38,541 nt of DNA from Candidatus Kuenenia stuttgartensis (lineage in GTDB: Bacteria; Planctomycetota; Planctomycetia; Pirellulales; UBA1268). A model generated the notes under the pieces. That model worked only from the letters and a program-made list of their open reading frames with translations, did not search any database and was not told the DNA's origin. Position 1 is the stretch's first letter. The number at the start of each line of letters is the position of its first letter. A program made the translations under genes and the position numbers. This document shows, piece after piece, positions 14,895 through 23,284 of this stretch. The DNA lies in assembly GCA_945870505.1 (NCBI GenBank), contig CAMBSN010000001.1, forward strand, positions 68,795-107,335, written 5' to 3'.

Positions 14895-15668
14895 TCAGCC
14901 CGCCTTCCGCAGGTCGGCATGACAAGCATGACCGGCCTGACCGGCCTGATCGGAGGCGTGCGGGGCGTCGTCGACGCGGCCCGCCGCCAACCGTACGATC
15001 CGGTCGGCCCGCCGAGCGACAGCCGCGTCGTGCGTGACAAGCACTATAGAAAGCCCGTCGGCGTGGTTCAACTCGCAGAGCGTGTCGAGGATTCCACCGC
15101 CCGTGGCCTCGTCGAGGTTGCCGGTCGGCTCATCGGCCAGGAGCACCCGTGGCCGCGTGACAAGCGCCCGGGCGATCGCCACCCGCTGCATCTCGCCACC
15201 GGAAAGCTGCCGCGGCTTGTGCCGTAGGCGGCCGCCGAGACCAAAGCGATCGAGAAGCCCCCGCGCGGCGTCGCGAGCGTCGCGGCGAACTCGCAGCCAC
15301 TCCAGCACACCGTGCCGCACCATCAGGGGCGCGAGCACGTTTTCCAGGGCGTCGAGCTCGGGCAGCAGGTGGTACGACTGGAAGACCATGCCGACGGCGG
15401 TGTTGCGCAGCCGGTCACGGCGGGCCGACGAGAGCCCGTCGATCTGCGTGCCGTCGAGTTCGATGGAGCCCGAGTCGGCCGCGTCAAGTAGGCCCATGAG
15501 GTGCAACAGCGTGCTCTTGCCAGAGCCACTCTGGCCCACGATCGACACGAACTCGCCGGCGGCGAGGTCGAAGTCGACGCTGCGAAGCACCTCGAGCGTG
15601 GTCTCGCCGGAGCGGTAGTTCTTGCGGAGGTCACGAACGCGGAGGATCGCCGGGGATGTTTCAGTCAT
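14895..15668 (-). CDS. lolD: LolD-type ABC transporter ATPase (257 aa)
   Basis: The ATPase of an inner-membrane lipoprotein release complex. Walker A GQSGSGKS (45-52), the Q-loop [10 protein letters not shown], signature [15 protein letters not shown] (155-169), Walker [13 protein letters not shown] (175-186) and the switch His in VTHD are intact. The family usually has a LolC/E permease partner; the permease gene is immediately upstream and overlaps by 8 bases, which supports a LolCD-type pair rather than a MacB or FtsE system. The C-terminus has an extra His- and Ala-rich tail of about 25 residues ([18 protein letters not shown]) not usual for LolD, encoded in part by an imperfect direct repeat. 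Confidence 0.9.
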   Translation of the reverse strand: MTETSPAILRVRDLRKNYRSGETTLEVLRSVDFDLAAGEFVSIVGQSGSGKSTLLHLMGLLDAADSGSIELDGTQIDGLSSARRDRLRNTAVGMVFQSYHLLPELDALENVLAPLMVRHGVLEWLRVRRDARDAARGLLDRFGLGGRLRHKPRQLSGGEMQRVAIARALVTRPRVLLADEPTGNLDEATGGGILDTLCELNHADGLSIVLVTHDAAVARRADRIVRLAAGRVDDAPHASDQAGQAGHACHADLRKAG

Positions 15669-17295
15669 GCCGCAGCGCCTCCACGGGGTGCAGCCGCGCC
15701 GCCCGGAGGGCCGGAAGCACGCTCGATCCGACGGCGATCCCGACGGCGCCCACAATGATCCAGAGCACGGTGAACGGATGAACGATTGAGGGAATCCGGT
15801 AGAAGTAGTAGATCGACGGATCGAAGACCCTCTCTCCCGTGCACCACTCCACGCCGGCGCGGATCGAGTTGATATTCCAGGCGATCGAGAGGCCAAGCGC
15901 CAGGCCGGCCCCCGCCCCGACGATTCCGAGGAATAGGCCGTAGCCCAGGAAGATACCGCCGATGCCGCTGGCCGACGCGCCAAGCGACTTCAGGATGCCG
16001 ATGTCTCGCGTCTTCTCGACGACGATCATGAAGAAGATCGCGAGGATTCCGAATCCCGCCACGGCGATGATCAGAAACAACAGGATGTTGAGCACCGACA
16101 TCTCCATGTCGACCGCTGCGAGAAGCGGCCCCTGCTTGTCTCGCCAGGTGGAGACGGCGTAGAGATCAGCGGGAAACACCTTGCGGAGCGTGTCGCGAAC
16201 CCGGTCGAGATCGGCCCCCTCGCGGAGCTTGATCTGGATCGAGTTGACGCTCGCCAGCCCCGACTGCGGGTCGATCATCCCCCGCATCCGCTGGAGCGAC
16301 GCGATCGGCACGAACACGAAGTTCGAGTCGTATTCGCTCATCTTGCTCTCGTAGAAGTCAACGACCGTGAAGGTGTCGCTGACCGCCTTCGGCGGCGTGC
16401 CCGAAGTGGGGAAGGTGATCTTCACATCGTCGCCGGGCAGCACGAGGAACCTGTCGGTGCCGGCGTTGTCGCGAAAACTCGCCAGGCCGATGCCGGGCAC
16501 GATCCCGGTGAACTGCTCGTTGGCTGGGTCCATCCGCGTGCCCTCGATGGGCCGCGCCTGCCGAAACGGGTCGGCGGTTGCGGGCGGCGTGGCGAGATCA
16601 CCACCGGCCTCAGCGGCCGCAGGCGGAGCGTCGGCGGTCGTGGCCGCGAGCACCGCGTCAACCTGCTGATCGACCGATCGGGAGGGTTCGGCGGCGGCCG
16701 CCTCAGGGCCCTCGCCCGCGCGACGGTCGGCGTCAAGTTTCTCTCGCCAGACCCGCTCCCGCTCCACCCGCATGCGGCGATGCGGCCAGCCGGCTCCCTC
16801 GAGCGCCGGCCGCGTGGGCACGGTCGTATCCGACTGGCTGTCGACGGTGTCGTAGCCGCCATCGCGGAGGCCGAACGAGAGCTGGCCGCGGTTGGCCGGG
16901 TGCTGGAGATAGCGGCCGAAGTCACTCACCTGCGCGTGGGTGGCTGCGTCGATCCCGATCAGCATGATCTGCCGCGTGATCCATTGGCCGCGAACCTGGA
17001 AGTTAAGCATCGCTGGCACGGCCACAGTGGGCGTCATGCCGACGATGTCGTCACCGGCGGCACGCTTGATTTCGTCCATGTGCCACTGCGGGTCCTGGAA
17101 CCCGGAGAGCGAATGGCTCTCAAACACGAGGTCGGAGAGGATCCCGTGGATCCGCGTCTGCATCTCATACGAGAAGCCGGCCATGACGGCGTTGACGACG
17201 ATCATCGTCGCCACGCCGAGCGTCACGCTGACGATGCTCGCCAGCGCGATCCAGCGGGTGCGGAGATACCGCCAGCAGAGGAGGAGTTTGTACAT
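15661..17295 (-). CDS. LolC/LolE-type lipoprotein exporter permease with an inserted region (544 aa)
   Basis: An FtsX-fold permease with four membrane segments: the N-terminal RTRWIALASIVSVTLGVATMIVVNAV, then LNILLFLIIAVAGFGILAIFFMIVV, IGGIFLGYGLFLGIVGAGAGLALGL and the last VLWIIVGAVGIAVGSSVLP. EKTRDIGILKSLGAS and the terminal [15 protein letters not shown] are classic LolC/E signatures. It would release lipoproteins from the inner membrane for transfer to the outer membrane. It is longer than usual (about 400-415) because of an insert at roughly residues 165-270 in the periplasmic domain that is Ala/Glu/Arg-rich and low complexity. It is followed directly by its ATPase gene with an 8-base overlap. 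Confidence 0.88.
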   Translation of the reverse strand: MYKLLLCWRYLRTRWIALASIVSVTLGVATMIVVNAVMAGFSYEMQTRIHGILSDLVFESHSLSGFQDPQWHMDEIKRAAGDDIVGMTPTVAVPAMLNFQVRGQWITRQIMLIGIDAATHAQVSDFGRYLQHPANRGQLSFGLRDGGYDTVDSQSDTTVPTRPALEGAGWPHRRMRVERERVWREKLDADRRAGEGPEAAAAEPSRSVDQQVDAVLAATTADAPPAAAEAGGDLATPPATADPFRQARPIEGTRMDPANEQFTGIVPGIGLASFRDNAGTDRFLVLPGDDVKITFPTSGTPPKAVSDTFTVVDFYESKMSEYDSNFVFVPIASLQRMRGMIDPQSGLASVNSIQIKLREGADLDRVRDTLRKVFPADLYAVSTWRDKQGPLLAAVDMEMSVLNILLFLIIAVAGFGILAIFFMIVVEKTRDIGILKSLGASASGIGGIFLGYGLFLGIVGAGAGLALGLSIAWNINSIRAGVEWCTGERVFDPSIYYFYRIPSIVHPFTVLWIIVGAVGIAVGSSVLPALRAARLHPVEALRHD

Positions 17296-17375
17296 AGCCG
17301 TCGCGGACCTCTCGGGGGGCGGAACGATAGCAGCCCCCCCAGTCCGCCGAAACCCCGAAATCGCCCCGACTTCTT

Positions 17376-17552
17376 CCCGCGGCCTTACGGCCGGTCGGAA
17401 AGATCAGCGCCCTCGCGGAGCGCGCCCGCGGCCTTACGGCCGGTCGGCTTCTGTGGCTGCCGTACAAGCCCAACGCCGTGAGGCGTGGGGCGAACCACCA
17501 CCAGACGCCGTGTCCAGCGCAACGCGCCCGCGGCCTTACGGCCGGTCGGCTT
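17376..17552. repeat. Cluster of three REP-like GC-rich hairpin repeats
   Basis: A 23-base sequence starting CCCGCGGCCTTACGG occurs at 17376-17398, 17425-17447 and 17527-17549; the latter two agree over 30 bases. Each folds as CGGCC-TTAC-GGCCG. A fourth hairpin, ACGCC-GTGA-GGCGT (17473-17486), sits between copies two and three, giving hairpins every 44-58 bases. The 296-base gap between lysS and the permease gene holds nothing else that I recognise. Confidence 0.85.
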
Positions 17553-17591
17553 TCATGGCACGAACTCAGCGCGGCGCTGCCCTGAGCCGGA

Positions 17592-19109
17592 TCACGCCCG
17601 CGGGCGGTGGATCGGGAACAGGATCACGTCGCGGATGCTCGCCGCCGCGGTGAGGAACATCACCAGCCGGTCGATGCCGATCCCAAGGCCGCCGGCCGGA
17701 GGCATGCCGTGCCGCAGGGCCGCGATGAAGTCGGTGTCCATCCGGGCCATCGACTCCTCGGCGGCCATACCGGCGAGCTGCGTGCGAAACAGCTCCTCCT
17801 GGAGGTCGGGGTCGTTGAGCTCGGTGTAGGCGTTGGCAAGTTCCATGCCGGCCACGTAGAGCTCGAACCGCTCGGCCACGTTCGGCTGCCCCGCCTTCCG
17901 CTTGGTGAGCGGGCAGATCGAGGCGGGATAGTCGATCACGAACACCGGTCCGTCGAGCGTTTTCTCGACCGTGGCCTCGAAGAGGTCGCTCTTGATCACG
18001 TCGGGGTGGCGACCGGCGGTCTCCACGCCGGCCGTGGCGGCCGCGGCGGCCACGCTGGCAGGATCGGTTGGATCGCAGCCGGTCACCTCGCGGATCAGGT
18101 CGTCGTATTTCGCACGGCGAAACGGGGGCGTGAGATCGACGGGCCGGCCCATCCACTCAAAGCGAGCGGGCGCCCCGGCAACCTGTGCGGCCTCGACAAT
18201 GATCGCCTCGGTGAGGTCCATCATCGTGCCGTAATCACCGTAGGCCTCGTAGGCTTCGAGCATGGTGAACTCGGGATTGTGCCGGGTGCTCACGCCCTCG
18301 TTGCGGTAGACGCGGCCGAGCTCAAACACCCGCTCCATGCCGCCGACGAGCAGCCGCTTGAGATGGAGCTCCAGCGCGATCCGGAGCACCAGCGGCATGT
18401 CGAGCGCGTTGTGATGGGTGGCGAACGGCCTCGCGGCGGCGCCGCCGGCAGTCTCCTGGAGCGTCGGCCCTTCGACCTCCAGGAAGCCCCGCGCGGCCAG
18501 CACGCGACGGACTGCCTCGACGATCCGGCTGCGGGCCACAAACCGGTCGCGGACGCCCTCGCCGTGAATCAGGTCGAGATACCGCATCCGCTGCCGTAGT
18601 TCGGGATCGACGAGGCCGTGGTACTTGTCTGGCGGCGTCGCCAGCGACTTCGTGAGGAACTCGAGGTGCGAGACGAACACCGTCATCTCGCCCGTCTTCG
18701 ACCAGCCGAGCCGGCCGTCCACGCCGACGATGTCGCCGAGGTCGAGGCAGTCGATGACCTTCCAGACCTCGGGGCCAACCTGCTTCTTCCCGAGCATCAA
18801 CTGGAGGCGTCCGGTGCGGTCGTGGAGGTCGATGAACACGAGGCTGCCAGCGCTCCGCAGCAGCATGATCCGCCCCGCGACGCGGACGGTCGGCCCGTCG
18901 TCTGCCGCCTTGTCGATGCCCTCGCCCCGGGCTCGCACGTCAGCGATCGGCATGACGTCGCCGAACCGCTTTCCCCAGGGGTCGATGCCCAGGGCCACGA
19001 GGCGGTCAAACTTGTCTCGCCGCGCCTTTTCCAACTGGGCAGCGGTGCCCGCGGTGGACTCGGCAGAGGGCGAGGGCGTGGGCTGTTTCGATTCAGGGGC
19101 GTCGTGCAT
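17592..19109 (-). CDS. lysS: Lysyl-tRNA synthetase, class II (505 aa)
   Basis: Charges tRNA-Lys with lysine. The N-terminal OB-fold anticodon-binding domain (VRVAGRIMLLRSAGSLVFIDLHD near 75-98) is followed by the class II catalytic core: motif 2 RVYRNEGVSTRHNPEFTMLE and motif 3 GLGIGIDRLVMF, with EVEGPTLQETAGGAAARPF and ELANAYTELNDP typical of bacterial LysRS. The length of 505 is normal. The N-terminus has a short extra Pro/Ser/Thr-rich lead (PESKQPTPSPSAESTAG) before the first helix. It lies upstream of the permease gene on the same strand but separated from it by the REP-like cluster, so probably not in one operon with it. Confidence 0.95.
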   Translation of the reverse strand: MHDAPESKQPTPSPSAESTAGTAAQLEKARRDKFDRLVALGIDPWGKRFGDVMPIADVRARGEGIDKAADDGPTVRVAGRIMLLRSAGSLVFIDLHDRTGRLQLMLGKKQVGPEVWKVIDCLDLGDIVGVDGRLGWSKTGEMTVFVSHLEFLTKSLATPPDKYHGLVDPELRQRMRYLDLIHGEGVRDRFVARSRIVEAVRRVLAARGFLEVEGPTLQETAGGAAARPFATHHNALDMPLVLRIALELHLKRLLVGGMERVFELGRVYRNEGVSTRHNPEFTMLEAYEAYGDYGTMMDLTEAIIVEAAQVAGAPARFEWMGRPVDLTPPFRRAKYDDLIREVTGCDPTDPASVAAAAATAGVETAGRHPDVIKSDLFEATVEKTLDGPVFVIDYPASICPLTKRKAGQPNVAERFELYVAGMELANAYTELNDPDLQEELFRTQLAGMAAEESMARMDTDFIAALRHGMPPAGGLGIGIDRLVMFLTAAASIRDVILFPIHRPRA

Positions 19110-19245
19110 GGTCGGCGATCGTGGTGGGATGAGAACGGACGGGAAGAGAGTCGGCCGCGATTGTCCGCCATGGACGCGGTTTGGAGAAGCCTGTTTTTCC
19201 CATCAGGCGGGCTACACTTCGAGATGCCTTCCGGGGCCCACATCC

Positions 19246-19617
19246 ATGAGCCATTCGCCTCATCCACCGTCGCTGTTCAGTGTCGAACTTCGCACGGCGC
19301 GGTGGGACCTGCTCGTCGACTGGTATCGAGACATGCTCGGGCTGAAGGTGCTTCTGCGCGTGGTCGACGACCACTACGCGCTGCTCGATGCCGGCTGCAC
19401 GCGGCTGGCGATCATGGGCCGGGCCACCGCTGGCGAGGCGAGTGGCCGCTGGAGCCTTGGCTTCGAGACCGACGACCTCGATGCCGCCTGGCATCGGCTC
19501 GGCGCCGCCGCCTCGCCCCCGCGGGTAAATCCCGAGGGCTTCCGCGAACTCGTCGCGATCGATCCCGACGGCAATAAGATCCGGCTCTTCTCCTGGGCCC
19601 CGGGGCACCATTCATGA
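19246..19617 (+). CDS. VOC/glyoxalase-fold protein (123 aa)
   Basis: The vicinal oxygen chelate fold is shown by FSVELRTARWDLLVDWYRDMLGLKVL at the start, YALLDAGCTRLAIMG in the middle, SLGFETDDLDAAW, and GFRELVAIDPDGNKIRLFSW at the end, the typical beta-alpha-beta-beta-beta repeat. The family includes glyoxalases, dioxygenases and antibiotic-binding proteins; the substrate cannot be told here. The mogA-like gene overlaps its stop by ATGA, so the two are co-translated, which may hint at a cofactor- or stress-related role, but this is inference. The ATG at 19246 follows a 136-base divergent gap from lysS. Confidence 0.85.
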   Translation: MSHSPHPPSLFSVELRTARWDLLVDWYRDMLGLKVLLRVVDDHYALLDAGCTRLAIMGRATAGEASGRWSLGFETDDLDAAWHRLGAAASPPRVNPEGFRELVAIDPDGNKIRLFSWAPGHHS

Positions 19618-20171
19618 CGGCCGTGCCTCCAACCCCCGCCCTCATCGGCATTCTCACGGTCTCCGACCGGGCGAGCCGCGGGGAGTATGCCGACGAGGGT
19701 GGGCCGGCGATCCTCGACTATCTCCGCGAGGTGCTCGCAAGCCCGTGGGAGCCGCGCGAGCGGATCGTGCCGGATGACCTCGACACGATCGCGGCCGCGA
19801 TCCGCGAATTCGCCGCCGAAGGCTGCTGCCTGATCGTGACCACCGGCGGCACCGGCCCGGCCCCCCGCGACGTCACGCCCGAAGCCACGGAGCAGGTCTG
19901 CACTCGGATGCTCCCCGGCTTCGGCGAGCTGATGCGGCAGGAGTCGCTGAAGTACGTACCCACGGCGATCCTCTCGCGACAGACGGCTGGCATCTGCGGC
20001 AGGGCGCTCGTCGTGAATCTTCCCGGCCGGCCGAAGAGCATCCGCCAGTGTCTCGACGCCGTCTTCCCGGCGATCCCCTACTGCATCGACCTGATCCATA
20101 CCGGCCACGAGGCGGCCCCGCGGCTCGACACGAATCCCGCCCGCCTCGTCGCCTTCCGGCCCAAGGGGTAG
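19614..20171 (+). CDS. Molybdopterin adenylyltransferase-like protein MogA/MoaB (185 aa)
   Basis: Belongs to the MogA/MoaB family, which adenylates molybdopterin before molybdenum insertion. The N-terminal ILTVSDRASRGEYADEGGP and the central TTGGTGPAPRDVTPEAT are the substrate-binding signatures, and VVNLPGRPKSIRQCLDAVFPAIPYCIDLI is the conserved C-terminal part. The length and the SDRAS-x-G-x-Y-x-D motif favour MogA over MoaB, but the symbol is left blank because the two are often confused. It is translationally coupled to the VOC-fold gene. No other molybdenum cofactor gene is in the window. Confidence 0.88.
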   Translation: MTAVPPTPALIGILTVSDRASRGEYADEGGPAILDYLREVLASPWEPRERIVPDDLDTIAAAIREFAAEGCCLIVTTGGTGPAPRDVTPEATEQVCTRMLPGFGELMRQESLKYVPTAILSRQTAGICGRALVVNLPGRPKSIRQCLDAVFPAIPYCIDLIHTGHEAAPRLDTNPARLVAFRPKG

Positions 20172-20493
20172 GGCTCGCGCGTGGCGCTCATGAGGCGTCG
20201 CTCTTCACTGCCCGCGGCCTCACGGCCGTCGGCTTGCACGGGGCATGAACTGATGAGACTCGGCAAGACGCGCAGGTTGAAAACCTACGCTACGGGAGGC
20301 AGCGAGGGGCTGCCCGTGCCCCAGGAGCCGGGCTATGGGAGCAAGCGTAGGCAGGATGCCGAAGCGCAGCGGACATGCAGAGAGCGGCGGGCAGGATGCC
20401 CGACGCGAACGTCCGGCGACGGGGCACGGGCAGCCCCGAACTCAGTGCGAACCTGACAGACACGCAGGTTGAAAACCTACGCTACGAGAGGCG
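20172..20493. repeat. Hairpin-rich BIME-like intergenic region
   Basis: There is no gene in these 322 bases. They hold: one variant of the CCCGCGGCC repeat (20211-20235); two identical 24-base direct repeats (20271-20294 and 20463-20486) whose reverse complement reads GCGTAGGTTTTCAACCTGCG, a GTAG-led AGGTT/AACCT hairpin; two hairpins GGCA-GGA-TGCC (20350-20360, itself preceded by GTAG) and CGGGCA-GGA-TGCCCG (20388-20402); and a perfect 17-bp inverted repeat GGGGCTGCCCGTGCCCC (20306-20322) matched at 20421-20437. The last repeat ends just before the hemB stop. Confidence 0.8.
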
Positions 20494-21519
20494 TCAGCGG
20501 GCGAGGGCCCGGGCGATGTCGGGGGCAAAGTAGGTGAAGATTCCGTCGGCTCCCGCTCGCTTGATCACCAACACGCTCTCGAGCGCCGCCTTCGCCCCGT
20601 CGAGCCAGCCGCTCTCGGCGGCCGCCTTGATCATCGCGTACTCGCCGCTCACCTGGTAGGCGAAGGTGGGCACGCCGAAACTCGTCTTCACGCGGTGGAT
20701 CACGTCGAGTGACGTGCCGGCCGGCTTCACCATCACCATGTCGGCCCCCTCGGCGATGTCGAGGGCCACCTCGCGGAGCGCCTCGTCGGTGTTGGCGACA
20801 TCCATCTGGTAGGTCTTCTTGTCGGCCACGCCCAGGCCCGCTGCCGTGCCGAGCGCCGAGGCGCTGCCCACCGCGTCGCGGAAGGGTCCATAGAAGGCCG
20901 ACGCATACTTCGCGGCATACGACAGGATGGCCACGTCGTCGTGGTCGTGCTCGTCGAGCGCGAGCCGCAGCGACCCCACCCGGCCGTCCATCATGTCGGA
21001 GGGCGCCACCACGTGGCAGCCGGCATCGGCCAGCACCACCGCCTGCCGGCAGAGCACGTCGACCGTCTCGTCGTTGACGATCTGGCCGTCCTTCAAGAGC
21101 CCGTCGTGGCCGTGGCTCGTGTAGGGATCGAGGGCCACGTCGCAAACGATGCCCAGCGCGTCGCCACACTCCTTGCGGAGCGCCCGCACCGTGCGGCAGG
21201 CGAGGTTCTCAGGATCGTAGGCGTGGGCCGCGTCGTCGGTCTTCCGGGCCGGATCCACGACGGGAAAGATCGCGATCGCCGAAATACCCAGCCGCATCGC
21301 TTCGCCGGCGGCGCGGACGATGCCCTCGATCGGCAACCGCTCAACGCCCGGCATGCTCGCCACCGGCACGGCCATCTCGTGATCGTGCACAAACAGCGGC
21401 CAGATGAGGTCGGCGGGCGCGAGCGTCGTCTCGGCGACCGCCCGGCGGAGCCAGAGGTGCCGCCGCACGCGGCGGAGACGGGTGTCGGGAAAACGGCCGG
21501 GAAAGAGCTGCGGCGTCAT
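20494..21519 (-). CDS. hemB: Porphobilinogen synthase HemB, magnesium-type (341 aa)
   Basis: Condenses two 5-aminolevulinate molecules to porphobilinogen in heme synthesis. Catalytic lysines are in YAAKYAS (K204) and VMVKPAG (K265, the Schiff-base lysine). The loop CDVALDPYTSHGHDG (126-140) carries Asp where zinc-type enzymes have three Cys, so this should be a magnesium-dependent enzyme. ATG 21519 has a good AGGAG upstream and shares one base with the stop of the QueD-like gene (TGATG), so it is translationally coupled. The frame continues upstream to 21627 but only inside the QueD-like gene. Confidence 0.95.
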   Translation of the reverse strand: MTPQLFPGRFPDTRLRRVRRHLWLRRAVAETTLAPADLIWPLFVHDHEMAVPVASMPGVERLPIEGIVRAAGEAMRLGISAIAIFPVVDPARKTDDAAHAYDPENLACRTVRALRKECGDALGIVCDVALDPYTSHGHDGLLKDGQIVNDETVDVLCRQAVVLADAGCHVVAPSDMMDGRVGSLRLALDEHDHDDVAILSYAAKYASAFYGPFRDAVGSASALGTAAGLGVADKKTYQMDVANTDEALREVALDIAEGADMVMVKPAGTSLDVIHRVKTSFGVPTFAYQVSGEYAMIKAAAESGWLDGAKAALESVLVIKRAGADGIFTYFAPDIARALAR

Positions 21520-22022
21520 CACGATCTCCTGTCGACGATCACGACCGATCCAATCGGCACTGGCGGCGGGGCGGGCTTCCCCACGAGCGTCGCGGTGGCA
21601 CAGGCCTCGTCGGTCTCCCAGACACACACACGGCGGGCAATCACGCCGAGGCCGGCGAGCACGTGGGGCGCCACCACCTCGAGCAGGTAGCGGGCCATGT
21701 TCTCAGCCGTCGGGTTCCAGGGGAGCACGAAATACTTGGTGGGCTCCGCGACGCGGACGGCCGCCAGCGTCGTCTCATCCTTCACAAAGAGGATGAACGC
21801 GTGGTCCCAGTGCTCGTCGAGCCAGCCGAGCATCCGTTTCTTGATGAGCGAGAAGTCCACGACCCGGCCGACGTCGTCCACCGCCGTGCCGCCCCCTTCC
21901 GCCTCCACCTCGATGTCCACGCGGTAGTTGTGGCCGTGGAGAAACGCACAGCGGCCCTCGTGGCCGTAGAGGCGGTGCCCCGCGCAGAACGAGAGTTGGC
22001 GGATGAGCGAAAGGTGTGTCAC
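21519..22022 (-). CDS. 6-carboxytetrahydropterin synthase/PTPS-like QueD family protein (167 aa)
   Basis: Zinc ligands are H16 (FCAGH), H29 and H31 (LHGH), with the catalytic Cys at C25 (CAFLHGH); WDHAF (72-76) and PTAEN (104-108) plus VWETDEA (E136) complete the PTPS/QueD active site. In queuosine or preQ0 synthesis QueD converts dihydroneopterin triphosphate to carboxytetrahydropterin; related enzymes make biopterin precursors. No other queuosine gene is nearby, so the pathway is undetermined. The start is GTG at 22022, overlapping the TatD-like stop by GTGA. The family's conserved region starts a few residues in. Its stop overlaps the hemB start. Confidence 0.9.
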   Translation of the reverse strand: MTHLSLIRQLSFCAGHRLYGHEGRCAFLHGHNYRVDIEVEAEGGGTAVDDVGRVVDFSLIKKRMLGWLDEHWDHAFILFVKDETTLAAVRVAEPTKYFVLPWNPTAENMARYLLEVVAPHVLAGLGVIARRVCVWETDEACATATLVGKPAPPPVPIGSVVIVDRRS

Positions 22023-22855
22023 GTCGCAGCCTCGACGAGGGTCTCCACGCGGATCGGCTTGATGTCGAACTTCGGATTCTGGCCGAGGAACCGGCAGGGG
22101 TTGTTGTGAAACACCTCGATCGCTTCCTGGAGCGAGTGTCCGCGGCGGCGAAACTCGAGGATGCACTCCTGGAGCGTGAAGGGGTCGCTCGGCCCCCAGT
22201 CGGCCGACGAGTTCACGAGGATCTTCTCGGTGCCGTACTTCTCCAGCATGTCGACGGCCCGCTTCGGCGAGCACTTGGTGATGGGATAGAGCGTGAACCC
22301 CACCCAGTAGCCGGCGTCGAGACAGGGACGGATCGTCTGCTCCTCGACGTGGTCGATCCAGATCCGCTCGGGATCGACCTTCATCCCAGCGAGCACCTCC
22401 AGCACCTTCTTCGTGCCGTGGGCCTTGTCGGCCAGGTGCGGCGTGTGGATGAGCACGAGTTGGCCATGCTTCATCGCCAGCTCGACGTGGGCCTCGAGCG
22501 ACTCGCATTCGTTCTTCGTCGCCTTGTGAAGCCCCGTCTCACCCACACCCAGCACCGTCGGCTTGGCGAAGAACTCGGGGAAATGCTTGAGCACCTCACG
22601 GGTGAGCGTGGGGTTCTCAGCTTCTTTGGGGTTCACGGCCACCCAGCAGAAGTGGCGGATGCCGTACTGGGCCGCACGGGTCGGCTCGAACTCCGAGATC
22701 TGTCGGAAGTAGTCGATGAAGGTCTCGGGGTAGAGCCGGTCGAAGCCAGCCCAGAAGGCCGGTTCGGCCACCGCCACGACGCCGCTCATCGCCATCCGCT
22801 CATAGTCTTGGGCGGTGCGGGCGATGGCGTGGTAATGGGGCTGGATGATCTGCAT
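22019..22855 (-). CDS. TatD-like metal-dependent hydrolase (278 aa)
   Basis: An amidohydrolase-fold protein with every metal-ligand motif in place: HYH at residues 7-9, GVGETGLH, LIHTPH, IDHVEE and the late Asp in NSSADWGPSDP. Typical TatD deoxyribonucleases start with D-T-H-x-H; here the first motif is QPHYH, and the following ARTAQDYERMAMSGVVAV departs from TatD proper. This variant resembles TatD-like proteins seen in metabolite-transport (ebo-type) clusters and in planctomycete operons with PTPS-like genes. The substrate is unknown. It is coupled to the QueD-like gene by a GTGA overlap and follows a small helical-protein gene by 27 bases. Confidence 0.85.
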   Translation of the reverse strand: MQIIQPHYHAIARTAQDYERMAMSGVVAVAEPAFWAGFDRLYPETFIDYFRQISEFEPTRAAQYGIRHFCWVAVNPKEAENPTLTREVLKHFPEFFAKPTVLGVGETGLHKATKNECESLEAHVELAMKHGQLVLIHTPHLADKAHGTKKVLEVLAGMKVDPERIWIDHVEEQTIRPCLDAGYWVGFTLYPITKCSPKRAVDMLEKYGTEKILVNSSADWGPSDPFTLQECILEFRRRGHSLQEAIEVFHNNPCRFLGQNPKFDIKPIRVETLVEAAT

Positions 22856-22882
22856 GGCGGGGCTCCGGCGGGCGGCGTGGTG

Positions 22883-23119
22883 TCAGATCCTGGCGAAGAT
22901 TTCGAGCAGCGCCACGGTCCGCTCCTGCACCGGCCGGTCGTCGCCCAGCGCGGCGATGGCCTGCCTGAGCACGGCGAGTTTCGCGGCGGCCGCGGGGCCG
23001 GCACCGCGGCCCTCGCGGGCGACCGCCGCATCGTGGCGGTCGAGGAGGGCGGCGACCTCCAGGAGCTGGTGGCGGGCTTCCAGGAAGTAGGCCTCGACGA
23101 CCTGATCTGGCGACAGCAT
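22883..23119 (-). CDS. Small helical protein, first gene of the TatD-QueD-HemB operon (78 aa)
   Basis: A short all-helical product starting MLSPDQVVEAYFLEARHQLLEVAALLDRHDAA with a second helix (AAAKLAVLRQAIAAL) and a third (PVQERTVALLEIFARI). There is no signal peptide, membrane segment or metal motif. It sits 27 bases ahead of the TatD-like gene and on the same strand. The ATG at 23119 has no clear ribosome binding site; the frame and amphipathic composition make it a plausible gene. I know no function for it. It may be a small partner or scaffold of the hydrolase (inference). Confidence 0.65.
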   Translation of the reverse strand: MLSPDQVVEAYFLEARHQLLEVAALLDRHDAAVAREGRGAGPAAAAKLAVLRQAIAALGDDRPVQERTVALLEIFARI

Positions 23120-23284
23120 GGGGACACCGGGAGGGCGGGGGGCGGCCGGGGTGGGACTCCCGGAGGATCTCCGCTACATAATAGCCTCGCAGCCGGGCCG
23201 TCGTGGGTCGGCCATGGTCGTTTTCGGTCGCCGTGAGCCGGCGTTCGGGACAGCCGCTTTGTCGCTCACCCCACCCAACGCACC

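Noticed and set aside
20172-20493. Small gene in the hairpin-rich gap
   Set aside because: An open frame of about 90 codons is present but it consists of repeat sequence and has no ribosome binding site.
23120-23284. Promoter with TATTAT or CATAAT between the TatD operon and rfbB
   Set aside because: A -10-like box exists on both strands near 23176-23183 but no -35-like box lies 16-18 bases away.
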